38,455 nt of DNA from Bacillota bacterium (lineage in GTDB: Bacteria > Bacillota > Clostridia > Peptostreptococcales > Anaerovoracaceae): the NCBI GenBank assembly GCA_022770665.1, contig JALEHL010000132.1, positions 1 through 38,455 of the forward strand. The letters are read 5' to 3'. How positions within the stretch are numbered: position 1 is the first letter of the stretch; the number at the start of each line of letters is the position of its first letter. The position numbers were made by a program, and so were the translations under genes. Positions 24,676 to 33,285 of this stretch are shown here, piece after piece. Below the pieces are notes generated by a model that was not told the origin of the DNA, searched no databases, and saw only the letters and a list, made by a program, of their open reading frames with translations.

Positions 24676-24732
24676 TAAAACATAGTAATATCGTATCGCA
24701 AAAAATCGAATCATCGGACAGTGGAGGAAAAA

Positions 24733-25551
24733 ATGGAAACGAAACAATACCAGGAGATTGCAGCGCGGGTCAGAGCAGACATCGTGAAAGCAGTACATAG
24801 CGCCGGATCCGGCCATCCGGGCGGATCCCTGAGCGCGGCAGACATTGTCACCGCACTGTATTTCAGGGAAATGCATATCGATCCGGCGGATCCGGACAGG
24901 AAAGGGCGGGATAAGTTCGTGCTCTCCAAAGGCCATGCGGCGCCGGTGCAGTATGCCGCCCTGGCGGAGAGAGGATATTTCCCGAAAGAAGAACTGCTGA
25001 CGCTGCGGAAGCTCGGCAGCCGGCTCCAGGGACATCCGAACCGGGACAAGGTTCCGGGCATTGAAATGTCTACCGGATCTCTGGGCCAGGGATTTTCTGT
25101 CTGCGTGGGAATGGCTCTGGCAAACAGACTGGATGGGGATCCGGGCAGGATCTATACGCTGATCGGCGACGGCGAACTGCAGGAAGGACTGATCTGGGAA
25201 GCAGCGATGGCAGCCGGACACTATAAACTGGACAATCTGTGCGCGATCATCGACTGGAACGGCCTGCAGATCGACGGAAAGAACGATGATGTCATGACGG
25301 TGAAGCCGATCGATGAGAAGTTCAGAGCCTTCGGATTCCATGTTCTGGTCATTGACGGCCATAATTTTGAAGAGATCTTTGCAGCCTTTGATGCGGCGCG
25401 GGCCTGCAAGGGCAGACCGACGGCGATCATCGCAAAGACCCATAAGGGGCACGGTGTGTCTTTCATGGAAGATCAGGCCGGCTGGCACGGCAAGGCGCCG
25501 GACGACGAGCAGACAGAACAGGCACTGAAAGAGCTGGGAGGTGAATGGTAA
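24733..25551 (+). CDS. Transketolase, N-terminal (TPP-binding) subunit
   Basis: Half of a split transketolase, which moves two-carbon units between pentose and hexose phosphates. The ATG at 24733 (METKQYQEIAARVR) follows GGAGG; the GTG used in the ORF track is part of that site. 272 aa. SAGSGHPGGSLSAADIVTALYF is the conserved start, FVLSKGHAAPVQYAAL carries the substrate His, and GDGELQEGLIWEAAMAAGHYKLDNL is the thiamine diphosphate and Mg2+ motif (GDG...N). Its stop overlaps the start of the C-terminal subunit. Split transketolases are common in clostridia. Confidence 0.93.
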   Translation: METKQYQEIAARVRADIVKAVHSAGSGHPGGSLSAADIVTALYFREMHIDPADPDRKGRDKFVLSKGHAAPVQYAALAERGYFPKEELLTLRKLGSRLQGHPNRDKVPGIEMSTGSLGQGFSVCVGMALANRLDGDPGRIYTLIGDGELQEGLIWEAAMAAGHYKLDNLCAIIDWNGLQIDGKNDDVMTVKPIDEKFRAFGFHVLVIDGHNFEEIFAAFDAARACKGRPTAIIAKTHKGHGVSFMEDQAGWHGKAPDDEQTEQALKELGGEW

Positions 25552-26498
25552 TGGCAGAGAAAATCGCAAAAGGTGAAAAAATGGCAACCCGTCAGGCATA
25601 CGGAAAGGTTCTGGTGGAGCTGGGTGCGGAAAACCCGGATCTGGTGGTGATGGACGCCGATCTTTCCAAGTCGACTATGACAGCGGAATTCAGCAAAGCC
25701 TATCCGGACCGGTTCTTCAATATGGGCATTGCAGAGCAGAATCTGTACGGGACGGCCTGCGGACTGGCGCTTTCCGGCAAAACGGTATGTGCGTCCACCT
25801 TCGCAATGTTCGCAGCAGGACGCGCCTTTGAGATCATTCGCAACTCCATCGGCTATACCCATGCCAATGTGAAGATCTGCGCGACCCATGCGGGGATTAC
25901 TGTCGGTGAGGACGGCGCAAGTCATCAGACCTTCGAGGATATTGCTCTTATGCGGACCATTCCGGGCATGACCGTGGTCAATCCTTCGGATGGAGTGTCT
26001 GCCATGAAGCTGCTGCGCCAGGTGGTGGCGTTTCAGGGTCCGGCATATGTGCGCCTGGGACGTGCGGCGGTTCCTGTATGCTACGATGAAACCGATGAGA
26101 TCATTCTGGGAAAGGGAAACTGCCTGCGGGACGGAAAGGATGTCACGATCATCGCCACGGGAATCATGGTCAGCGAGGCCCTTGCAGCAGCGGAAACGCT
26201 GGCTGCAGAAGGCATCGATGCACGTATTATCGACATGCACACCATCAAGCCGCTGGATGAGGAGATCATAGTGAAAGCCGCATCGGAAACCGGTGCGATC
26301 GTCACGGCAGAGGAACATTCCGTCATCGGCGGACTGGGAAGCGCCGTAGCGGAAACAGTCGTAAAGAGGTGTCCGGTGAAAATGGCCATGGTCGGCCAGC
26401 AGGATACGTTCGGGGAGTCCGGAAAGCCGGAGGAGCTGAAGAAAAAGTACGGCATGACGGCGGATGATATCGTTCGGGCGGTAAAGAGCCTGAAATAG
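25551..26498 (+). CDS. Transketolase, C-terminal subunit
   Basis: Second half of the transketolase, 315 aa. I choose ATG 25551, which shares one base with the upstream stop (TAATG) and lies nine bases after GGAGG; an ATG at 25545 is the alternative. The pyrimidine-binding domain comes first (VVMDADLSKSTMTAEF, FNMGIAEQNLYGTACGLAL with the catalytic Glu, and THAGITVGEDGASHQTFEDIALMR). The transketolase C-terminal domain follows from about 185 (GKDVTIIATGIMVSEAL, AEEHSVIGGLGSAVAE). Overlap with the N-terminal subunit suggests coupled translation in equal amounts. A terminator follows. Confidence 0.93.
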   Translation: MAEKIAKGEKMATRQAYGKVLVELGAENPDLVVMDADLSKSTMTAEFSKAYPDRFFNMGIAEQNLYGTACGLALSGKTVCASTFAMFAAGRAFEIIRNSIGYTHANVKICATHAGITVGEDGASHQTFEDIALMRTIPGMTVVNPSDGVSAMKLLRQVVAFQGPAYVRLGRAAVPVCYDETDEIILGKGNCLRDGKDVTIIATGIMVSEALAAAETLAAEGIDARIIDMHTIKPLDEEIIVKAASETGAIVTAEEHSVIGGLGSAVAETVVKRCPVKMAMVGQQDTFGESGKPEELKKKYGMTADDIVRAVKSLK

Positions 26499-26516
26499 CA
26501 GAAACAGCAGAGAATG

Positions 26517-26561
26517 TCCGGTGACAGCCCATGGTTTTCATGGCCGGGTCGCCGGATTTTT
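26517..26561 (+). terminator. Terminator after the transketolase genes
   Basis: TCCGGTGAC pairs with GTCGCCGGA (one G-U), with an inner CCATG/CATGG stem, followed by five T residues. Confidence 0.88.
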
Positions 26562-26593
26562 CGTATGACGGGCTTCCTGTCTGCGGAAACCGG

Positions 26594-26622
26594 TTGAAAG
26601 AAAGAAAAAAATGTGATATTCT
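26594..26622 (+). promoter_or_regulatory. Promoter of thrC
   Basis: TTGAAA (26594-26599) and TATTCT (26617-26622) are 17 bases apart, 55 bases upstream of the thrC ATG. Confidence 0.65.
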
Positions 26623-26676
26623 AAAATGTAATACTAAAAAAGGTAACGGAATCGCAAAAAGGAGAGACAAAGGACC

Positions 26677-28155
26677 ATGAAATACGAAAGCACAAGAGGC
26701 AGTAAAGCATACAGAAACGCGCCGCAGGCTATTATCCGCGGCCTTGCGGAGGACAGAGGACTGTATGTCCCTTCTGAAATGCCGAAGCTTCCATGCGCCG
26801 TGGAGGAACTGACGGGAAAGACCTATCAGGAGATCGCATGCCGGATCATCGGCGCGTTTTTCGACGACTTCACAGCAGAGGAGCTGCAGGCATGCATCGA
26901 CGGCGCCTATGACAGCAAGTTTGAGGCAGAAGACATCGTACCGGTGAAGGAAGCCGGGGGCGCATATTTCCTGGAACTGTATCACGGAAAGACGGCAGCT
27001 TTCAAGGACATGGCCCTGTCCATCTTACCATATCTGATGACCACGTCCCTTCAGAAGGAGGGCGTTACGGACAAAATCTGCATTCTCACCGCCACTTCCG
27101 GCGATACGGGAAAGGCTGCACTCGAGGGATTCGCGGATGTGCCGGGAACGGAGATCATCGTATTTTATCCGTATGGAGCAGTCAGTCAGGTACAGGAGCG
27201 TCAGATGACCAGCCAGGAAGGCGCCAATACCCACGTCTACGCGCTGAAAGGAAATTTCGACAATGCGCAGACCGGCGTGAAGCAGATTTTCAATGATGAG
27301 GCCTTCGGACAGAAGCTGGCAGACATGGGCGTGCGGCTGTCTTCCGCCAACTCCATCAATATCGGACGTCTGGTGCCGCAGGTGGCATATTATGTTTACG
27401 GCTATGTGAAGCTGCTGGAGAGAGGCGTGGTGAAAGCCGGACAGCCGGTAAACATCGTGGTGCCGACCGGCAACTTCGGAAACATCCTGGCGGGATATTT
27501 TGCGAAAGAGATGGGAATTCCGGTGAAGAAGTTCATCTGCGCCTCCAACGAGAACAAGGTGCTGACCGATTTCATCAATACCGGCGTGTATGATATCCGC
27601 CGCGATTTCTTCGTGACCAATTCGCCGTCCATGGATATCCTGATCTCCAGCAATCTGGAGCGTCTTCTGTATCTGCTCAGCGGCAGAAACGGCGAGGAAG
27701 TGAAAGGCTATATGGACCGGCTGGAAAAAGAGAAGGTCTACGAAGTCAGTCCGCAGGTAAAAGAAGGCATGCGGTGCTTCTACGGCGGTTTCTGCACGGA
27801 GCAGGAAACGGAGCAGACCGTGGGACGCATGTACAGAGAGCACGGCTATCTGATGGATACTCACACCGCGGTGGCATACAAAGTGTATGAGGATTATGTC
27901 AGGGAGACCGGAGACGAAACACCGGCACTGATCGCATCCACAGCCAGCCCGTACAAGTTTGCGGAGAGCGTGGGACGGTCCATCGGGCTGGAGCCTTCTG
28001 CAGACGGGTTTGCCGCCGTCCGGGCCCTGCATGAAGCGACCGGTGTTCCCGTGGAGAAGGGCCTGAAGGGACTGGAAAACAAGCCGGTCCGTCATACGGG
28101 TGTCTGCGAGATCGGGCAGCAGGCCGCGGCAGTGCTGGAAAGCCTGAAACAGTGA
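26677..28155 (+). CDS. thrC: Threonine synthase
   Basis: PLP enzyme converting O-phosphohomoserine to threonine, 492 aa. MKYESTRGS is the typical clostridial start; a GGAGA site lies upstream. ELYHGKTAAFKDMA carries the PLP lysine. ILTATSGDTGKAALEGF is the phosphate-binding loop, and VVPTGNFGNILAGYFAKEMG and the C-terminal IASTASPYKFAESV are the other conserved blocks. This is the long (about 490-aa) class found in yeast and many Firmicutes. No hom or thrB gene is adjacent, and it has its own promoter. Confidence 0.95.
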   Translation: MKYESTRGSKAYRNAPQAIIRGLAEDRGLYVPSEMPKLPCAVEELTGKTYQEIACRIIGAFFDDFTAEELQACIDGAYDSKFEAEDIVPVKEAGGAYFLELYHGKTAAFKDMALSILPYLMTTSLQKEGVTDKICILTATSGDTGKAALEGFADVPGTEIIVFYPYGAVSQVQERQMTSQEGANTHVYALKGNFDNAQTGVKQIFNDEAFGQKLADMGVRLSSANSINIGRLVPQVAYYVYGYVKLLERGVVKAGQPVNIVVPTGNFGNILAGYFAKEMGIPVKKFICASNENKVLTDFINTGVYDIRRDFFVTNSPSMDILISSNLERLLYLLSGRNGEEVKGYMDRLEKEKVYEVSPQVKEGMRCFYGGFCTEQETEQTVGRMYREHGYLMDTHTAVAYKVYEDYVRETGDETPALIASTASPYKFAESVGRSIGLEPSADGFAAVRALHEATGVPVEKGLKGLENKPVRHTGVCEIGQQAAAVLESLKQ

Positions 28156-28180
28156 CCTGAACGGTGAAAACGGAAAGTCA

Positions 28181-28212
28181 GCCGGCTGGTGCGCGAGAGA
28201 GCGTCAGCCGGC
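28181..28212. other. GC-rich hairpin between thrC and the DUF3267 gene
   Basis: GCCGGCTG pairs with CAGCCGGC around a 16-base loop. It is followed by AAATTATATTTT rather than a clean T run, so it is at best a weak terminator. The AT-rich tail could contain a -10 for the next gene, but no -35 is convincing. Confidence 0.45.
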
Positions 28213-28237
28213 AAATTATATTTTCAGGGGGATGAAA

Positions 28238-28846
28238 ATGAAACAGAATACATACTGGGAGCTGCCGCCGGGGTACAGCCTGCAGCGGGAAGTGAAACTG
28301 CCGGAGGACCGGAGCGCGCTGAAGATCATGGCCGTCCTGCAGCTGGTGCTGGCGGGGGCGCTGATTCTTTTCGGGGCACTCCGTCATCCGGTCCGGGAGG
28401 CTTTCTCCATGGGGGCCGCACGGACAGCAGCTGCATTCTGCATGACGGCAGCAGGAATTTTTCTCTATTTTCTGGCCCATGAATGGGTTCATGGCGTTTT
28501 TATCCGTGTGTTCACCGGGCGGAGCGCCGCGTTCGGCTTCGAGCTGAAAAAAGGAATGGCTTATGCATACAGCAAAGCGTATCTGCCCCGGATTCCCTAT
28601 GTCATCATTGCACTGGCTCCCCTGACTGTCTGGACGGCCCTGCTGGGTATGCTGCTCGGGGATGTGCCGGAAAGCTGGTTCTGGTATCTGTATCTGATCC
28701 AGATTGTCAATGTCAGCGGCGCGGCGGGGGATCTGTATGTGTCCTGGCTGACGCTGGGGATGCCGACAGAGACCCTGATTCTCGACAGCGGCATGGAAAT
28801 GAGGTTTTACTGGCCGGACGGAAAGAAACAGAAAGAAACGGAGTAG
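28238..28846 (+). CDS. DUF3267 membrane protein, putative zinc metalloprotease
   Basis: A 202-aa integral membrane protein. ATG 28238 lies six bases after AGGGGG; the ATG six bases earlier touches that site. Four or five hydrophobic segments are seen (about 35-50, 65-82, 115-140, 145-165). HEWVHG at residues 81-86 is an HExxH zinc-protease motif at the end of a membrane helix, and the downstream segment around NVSGAAGDLY supplies a possible third ligand Asp, as in site-2-protease-like DUF3267 proteins. The substrate is unknown. It is followed after five bases by a MATE transporter, so the two are probably co-expressed. Confidence 0.8.
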   Translation: MKQNTYWELPPGYSLQREVKLPEDRSALKIMAVLQLVLAGALILFGALRHPVREAFSMGAARTAAAFCMTAAGIFLYFLAHEWVHGVFIRVFTGRSAAFGFELKKGMAYAYSKAYLPRIPYVIIALAPLTVWTALLGMLLGDVPESWFWYLYLIQIVNVSGAAGDLYVSWLTLGMPTETLILDSGMEMRFYWPDGKKQKETE

Positions 28847-28851
28847 GAATC

Positions 28852-30252
28852 TTGGAAGAGACACAGGTCATGCAGAACCCGCTGGGCACAGCACCGGTGG
28901 GCGCGCTGCTGCGAAAGTTCGCGCTGCCCAGCATCGTGGCGATGCTGGTGGGCGCGCTGTATAATATTGTAGACCAGTTTTTTATCGGACAAAGCATCGG
29001 GGAACTGGGAAACGCCGCTACCAATGTGGCTTTTCCGCTGAATACCAGCTGCACGGCCATCGCACTGCTGCTGGGAATCGGTGCGGCTTCTGCATTTAAC
29101 CTGACGATGGGACGCGGAAACCGTGAGAAGGCACTGTACTATATCGGGAATGCGGCGACGCTGCTGTTTGGTTTCGGACTGCTGCTCTGTCTGGTGACAG
29201 AGATCTTCCTCCGGCCGATGCTGCTTTTTTTCGGCTCCCCAGAGGATGTGCTGGGCTATGCCATGGAATATGTGCGGATCACGGCCATCGGATTTCCGTT
29301 TCTGATCCTCTCCAATGGCGGGACTCATCTGGTGCGTGCTGACGGCAGTCCCCGCTACTCCATGCTCTGCAACCTGTCCGGCGCCATCCTGAACACGATC
29401 CTGGATCCAATCTTCATATTCGGACTGAATATGGGCATGTCCGGCGCGGCGCTGGCAACGATCCTGGGACAGATCTTTGCAGGGATTCTGGTGATCCGGT
29501 ATCTGCGCGGGTACCATTCAGGCAGACTGACTGCAAAACATATTCGCCCGCAGCGGGACATCGCCGGCTATGCCATGAGTCTGGGACTTGCACCATTCCT
29601 GAACCAGATCGCGATGATGGTGGTGCAGGTCGTGATGAACAATTCTCTGACCTGGTATGGCGCCAGATCGGTTTATGGAGAGTCGATTCCTCTGGCGTGT
29701 TCGGGAATCATCAACAAGGTCGGCTTCCTGTTCTTTTCCATCTGCATCGGGATCGCCCAGGGAATGCAGCCGATCTCCAGCTTTAATTACGGTGCGGAGA
29801 AATACGGACGGGTGCGTCAGGTTCTGAAGCTGAGCCTGATGTCCGGCTCTGTCGTCTGTATTCTGGCATTCTGCCTTTTTCAGCTGTTTCCGCGACAGAT
29901 CATCGGATTTTTCGGTGACGGATCGGATCTGTACTTTACCTTTGCGCAGCGGTATTTCCGAATCTATATGTTCTTCACGTTTCTGAATAACATTCAGCCG
30001 CTGTCTTCGACGTTCTTCACCTCCATCGGCATGCCGGGGAAGGGGGCTTTCCTGTCCCTGACGAGGCAGATCCTGTTCCTGCTGCCGCTGATCGTGGTGC
30101 TGCCGCTGTTTCTGGGCATCGACGGGATCATGTACGCGGGACCGGTGGCGGATCTGCTGGCAGCACTGATCGCTGCGCTGATGCTCAGAAGGCAGATGGG
30201 GAAAATGAAAGAGAACATCGCCGGAAAGAAAGATTTTGACGGAAAAGATTGA
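28852..30252 (+). CDS. MATE-family multidrug/organic cation efflux transporter
   Basis: A 466-aa, twelve-helix membrane protein that exports cationic compounds using a Na+ or H+ gradient. The likely start is TTG 28852 (MEETQVMQNPLGTAPVG), eight bases after GGAG at the end of the upstream gene; ATG 28870 is the alternative. The ORF-track extension to 28483 only overlaps the DUF3267 gene in another frame. LLRKFALPSIVAMLVGALYNIVDQFFIGQ is the classic helix 1 of the clostridial MATE subgroup, and the two halves repeat the pattern (the second half begins near AGYAMSLGLAPFLNQIAMMVV). The drug or metabolite exported cannot be told. SCIFF genes follow from a separate promoter. Confidence 0.92.
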   Translation: MEETQVMQNPLGTAPVGALLRKFALPSIVAMLVGALYNIVDQFFIGQSIGELGNAATNVAFPLNTSCTAIALLLGIGAASAFNLTMGRGNREKALYYIGNAATLLFGFGLLLCLVTEIFLRPMLLFFGSPEDVLGYAMEYVRITAIGFPFLILSNGGTHLVRADGSPRYSMLCNLSGAILNTILDPIFIFGLNMGMSGAALATILGQIFAGILVIRYLRGYHSGRLTAKHIRPQRDIAGYAMSLGLAPFLNQIAMMVVQVVMNNSLTWYGARSVYGESIPLACSGIINKVGFLFFSICIGIAQGMQPISSFNYGAEKYGRVRQVLKLSLMSGSVVCILAFCLFQLFPRQIIGFFGDGSDLYFTFAQRYFRIYMFFTFLNNIQPLSSTFFTSIGMPGKGAFLSLTRQILFLLPLIVVLPLFLGIDGIMYAGPVADLLAALIAALMLRRQMGKMKENIAGKKDFDGKD

Positions 30253-30278
30253 CCGAGGGCCGGATTCTATTGTATAAT
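30249..30278 (+). promoter_or_regulatory. Promoter of the SCIFF operon
   Basis: TTGACC (30249-30254, overlapping the transporter stop) and a perfect TATAAT (30273-30278) are 18 bases apart, 37 bases upstream of the SCIFF ATG. Confidence 0.82.
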
Positions 30279-30315
30279 ATAAACGTTATTTTGTCTTGAA
30301 AGGAGGACGTATCTC

Positions 30316-30462
30316 ATGAAACGTATCGAGACGATCAATACCCGTGATCTGGCAGTCAGTGCACAGAACGGCGGCTGCGGCGAATGCCAGACTTCCTGCC
30401 AGTCCGCCTGCAAAACCTCTTGCGGTGTTGCAAATCAGGCTTGCGAGAACGCAAATAAATAA
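30316..30462 (+). CDS. scfA: SCIFF ribosomal peptide (six cysteines in forty-five residues)
   Basis: Precursor of a thioether-bridged ribosomally made peptide, 48 aa, missing from the ORF track because of its size. ATG 30316 follows AGGAGG by ten bases. The leader begins MKRIETINTRDL. The core GCGECQTSCQSACKTSC is near-invariant in this family, with Cys at 21, 24, 28, 32, 36 and 43. The maturase gene follows. In the characterised homologues the thioether joins Cys32 to a Thr at position 37. Here residue 37 is Gly (KTSCGVANQAC), an unusual change discussed in the findings. SCIFF is found across Clostridia and has been proposed to work in cell-cell signalling. Confidence 0.93.
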   Translation: MKRIETINTRDLAVSAQNGGCGECQTSCQSACKTSCGVANQACENANK

Positions 30463-30470
30463 TCAGCCGT

Positions 30471-30498
30471 TACCGCCTGTGCTGCTGCACAGGCGGTA
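30471..30498 (+). other. Hairpin between SCIFF peptide and maturase genes
   Basis: TACCGCCTGTGC pairs perfectly with GCACAGGCGGTA (12 bp, loop TGCT). No T run follows. It is well placed to act as a partial transcription stop or 3' stabiliser, giving more peptide mRNA than maturase mRNA. Confidence 0.7.
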
Positions 30499-30525
30499 GT
30501 TCTATCCAGAGAAAGGAATACTACT

Positions 30526-31902
30526 TTGATACATCAGTATAAATTAAACGGATATAATATTGTGTTGGATGTGTACTCCGGTTCGATCCATGTGGTGGAT
30601 GATGTGGCATACGATATGATCGCCATGTATGAGACTGCATCGCCGGAAGAGATCATAGATGCGATGCTGGAGAAATACGGGGACCGGCCGGATGTGACGG
30701 AGGAGGATCTTCGGGAATGCATTTCGGATATCGAGGAGCTGAAACGGCAGAAGAAGCTTTTCAGTGAAGACCTGTTCCAGGGAATCGCATCGGATTTTAA
30801 AAACCGGTCCCATGACATCAAGGCCCTGTGCCTTCATGTGGCCCACAGCTGCAACCTGAACTGTCAGTACTGCTTTGCCAGTCAGGGGAAATACCATGGA
30901 GAACGGGCCCTCATGTCCTTTGAGGTCGCCAAGCAGGCCATGGATTTTCTGGTGGCAAACTCGGGTGACCATGTAAATCTGGAGGTTGACTTTTTCGGCG
31001 GCGAGCCTCTGATGAACTTCGAGGTGGTGAAGCAGACGGTCGCCTATGCCCGCAGCATTGAGAAGGAGGCCGGAAAGAACTTCCGCTTCACGCTGACCAC
31101 CAACGGCATGGATGTCAATGATGAAGTCATTGAATTTGCCAACCGGGAATGTCATAATGTGGTCATGAGCATTGACGGACGGAAAGAAGTCCATGATCAC
31201 CTTCGGAAAGATTACCAGGGAAACGGAAGCTATGACCGGATCGTGCCGAAGTTCCAGGAATTCGCAAAGCGCCGGGGCGGAAAGGACTACTATGTGCGGG
31301 GAACCTTCACCCATAACAATACAGATTTCACCAATGACATCTTCCACCTGGCGGATCTGGGCTTCACCCAGCTTTCCATGGAACCGGTGGTATGCAGTCC
31401 GGAGGATCCGTACGCGCTGACGAAGGAGGACCTTCCGGTTCTGTTTGAACAGTACGAGATTCTGGCGAAGGAGATGCTGCGGCGGAAAAAGGAGGGCCGT
31501 CCGATCACGTTCTACCACTATATGATCGATCTGACCCATGGCCCGTGCATTCACAAGCGCATCGCCGGCTGCGGCAGCGGAACGGAATACTTCGCAGTGA
31601 CACCGTGGGGCGACCTGTATCCCTGCCATCAGTTCGTCGGGGATGAAGCCTACCGGATGGGAAATGTCTGGGACGGTGTCACCAATCTCCAGATCCAGGA
31701 GAAATTCCGCCAGTGCAATGTCTATGCGCGGAAGGAATGCGACGACTGCTGGGCGCGGCTCTTCTGCTCCGGCGGATGCGCCGCCAACGCATATCATGCC
31801 GCCGGCGATATCCGCGGTGTCTACGACTATGGATGCCAGCTGTTCCGCAAGCGGATGGAATGTGCCATCATGCTGCAGGTGGCAGAGCAGAAGGAACGGT
31901 AA
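30526..31902 (+). CDS. scfB: SCIFF radical-SAM maturase (thioether-forming)
   Basis: Radical-SAM/SPASM enzyme that installs the thioether cross-link in SCIFF, 458 aa. It starts with TTG 30526, ten bases after AAGGA. Residues 1-90 form a RiPP-recognition (RRE) domain that binds the leader peptide. The SAM cluster motif CxxxCxxC lies at Cys109, 113 and 116 (SCNLNCQYC), and FFGGEPLMN is the SAM-binding GGE motif. A Cys-rich SPASM region (about 345-450: GPCIHKRIAGC, LYPCHQF, KECDDCWARLFCSGGC, YGCQLF) binds two auxiliary Fe-S clusters. All expected cysteines are present, so the enzyme looks active although its substrate has an altered cross-link site. Confidence 0.95.
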   Translation: MIHQYKLNGYNIVLDVYSGSIHVVDDVAYDMIAMYETASPEEIIDAMLEKYGDRPDVTEEDLRECISDIEELKRQKKLFSEDLFQGIASDFKNRSHDIKALCLHVAHSCNLNCQYCFASQGKYHGERALMSFEVAKQAMDFLVANSGDHVNLEVDFFGGEPLMNFEVVKQTVAYARSIEKEAGKNFRFTLTTNGMDVNDEVIEFANRECHNVVMSIDGRKEVHDHLRKDYQGNGSYDRIVPKFQEFAKRRGGKDYYVRGTFTHNNTDFTNDIFHLADLGFTQLSMEPVVCSPEDPYALTKEDLPVLFEQYEILAKEMLRRKKEGRPITFYHYMIDLTHGPCIHKRIAGCGSGTEYFAVTPWGDLYPCHQFVGDEAYRMGNVWDGVTNLQIQEKFRQCNVYARKECDDCWARLFCSGGCAANAYHAAGDIRGVYDYGCQLFRKRMECAIMLQVAEQKER

Positions 31903-31905
31903 GCG

Positions 31906-33249
31906 ATGACAGAGTATATTCTGATCGGCAGCTGCATGCTGTGCTGCGCAGCGGTACTGATCCTGCTGCTTCGCATGAACGCTTCCGAAAAAGGCGCGGT
32001 GCGGCGTCAGGAAGAGCTGAAGCAGGAAATCCGGGAGCTGCGCAGAGATAACCAGGAACTTCGTCGGGAAAATCAGGAACTGATCCAGCAGTCTTTCCGC
32101 ACGTTCGGAGAACTGATCTCCTCAAACCAGAAGTCCTCCGCCGAAAACATGGATCAGCGGCTGTTTGAGCTGAACACCCGGTTCAGTCATATGGCGGTGG
32201 AAAATGAGCAGAAGCTGGAAAACATCCGCAGCACGATGGAAAAGAAAATCACGGATCTGACAGCGGATAACAGCCGGCAGCTTTCAGAAATGCGGCAGAC
32301 GGTGGACGAAAAACTGCAGAAAACACTGGAGAACCGCATCACCCAGTCTTTTCAGCTGGTAAGCCAGCGGCTTGAGCAGGTCTATAAAGGACTGGGAGAA
32401 ATGCAGAACCTGGCAGCCGGTGTGGGTGATCTGAAGAAGGTGCTCAGCAATGTAAAGACCCGGGGGATTCTCGGCGAGGTGCAGCTTTCTGCAATTCTGG
32501 AGCAGATCCTTTCTCCGGAGCAGTATGCGGAAAATGTCCGCACGAAGCACAGCGGCAGCGAGCGGGTGGAATTCGCCGTAAAGCTGCCGGGCGACGACGA
32601 GGGGACGGTCTGGCTGCCCATCGATGCCAAATTCCCGGGCGATGCCTATGCAGCCCTGGCGGACGCCTATGAGGCAGGAGATCCGGCGGCGATCGAGACA
32701 GCAGGAAAGAATCTGGAAAAAGTCATTAAATCCGAAGCACGGGATATTCATGAAAAATATGTGGACCCGCCGTACACCACGGATTTTGCCATCATGTTCC
32801 TTCCGTTCGAGGGGCTGTATGCGGAGGTGGTGCGCCGGGGACTGCTGGAAGTGCTGCAGAGAGAATATAAGGTCAACATTGCGGGCCCGACCACCATGGC
32901 GGCTCTGCTGAACAGCCTGCAGATGGGCTTCCGGACACTGGCGATCCAGAAGCATTCCAGCGAGGTCTGGGATGTGCTGGGCGCGGTGAAAACGGAGTTT
33001 GACAAATTCGGCACTGTGCTGCAGCAGACACAGAACCGGATCAGCCAGGCCAATGCGGAGCTGGACAAGCTGATCGGCACCCGGACCCGGAGCATACAGA
33101 GAAAGCTGCGGGGCGTCACGGCTATCGACGAGCGGCAGTCGGCGAAGCTTCTGGAGCTGGACGACACGGACACAGAAGATACACAGGATACAGAAGCTTG
33201 TGAAGATGCGGATCCCGGAATCTGTTCCGGACCCGGTCCTTCCGCGTAG
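31906..33249 (+). CDS. rmuC: DNA recombination protein RmuC
   Basis: A 447-aa protein with one N-terminal membrane helix (about 3-23), a long coiled coil (about 30-170: EELKQEIRELRRDNQELRRENQEL and heptads after it) and a C-terminal PD-(D/E)xK nuclease-like RmuC domain (about 180-410) with TRGILGEVQLSAILEQIL, VWLPIDAKFPGDAY and NIAGPTTMAALLNSLQMGFRTLAIQK. RmuC limits DNA inversion or rearrangement in E. coli; its exact activity is not known. The tail is acidic, with a slippage-like repeat (DDTDTEDTQDTE). It starts three bases after the maturase stop, so it shares the SCIFF transcript. Confidence 0.92.
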   Translation: MTEYILIGSCMLCCAAVLILLLRMNASEKGAVRRQEELKQEIRELRRDNQELRRENQELIQQSFRTFGELISSNQKSSAENMDQRLFELNTRFSHMAVENEQKLENIRSTMEKKITDLTADNSRQLSEMRQTVDEKLQKTLENRITQSFQLVSQRLEQVYKGLGEMQNLAAGVGDLKKVLSNVKTRGILGEVQLSAILEQILSPEQYAENVRTKHSGSERVEFAVKLPGDDEGTVWLPIDAKFPGDAYAALADAYEAGDPAAIETAGKNLEKVIKSEARDIHEKYVDPPYTTDFAIMFLPFEGLYAEVVRRGLLEVLQREYKVNIAGPTTMAALLNSLQMGFRTLAIQKHSSEVWDVLGAVKTEFDKFGTVLQQTQNRISQANAELDKLIGTRTRSIQRKLRGVTAIDERQSAKLLELDDTDTEDTQDTEACEDADPGICSGPGPSA

Positions 33250-33285
33250 ATTCCGCAGCATCGGAGAGGGAGAGAGAAACAGAAG

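Noticed and set aside
28483-28851. N-terminal extension of the MATE transporter ORF
   Set aside because: It overlaps the DUF3267 gene in another frame, and the family start fits TTG 28852.
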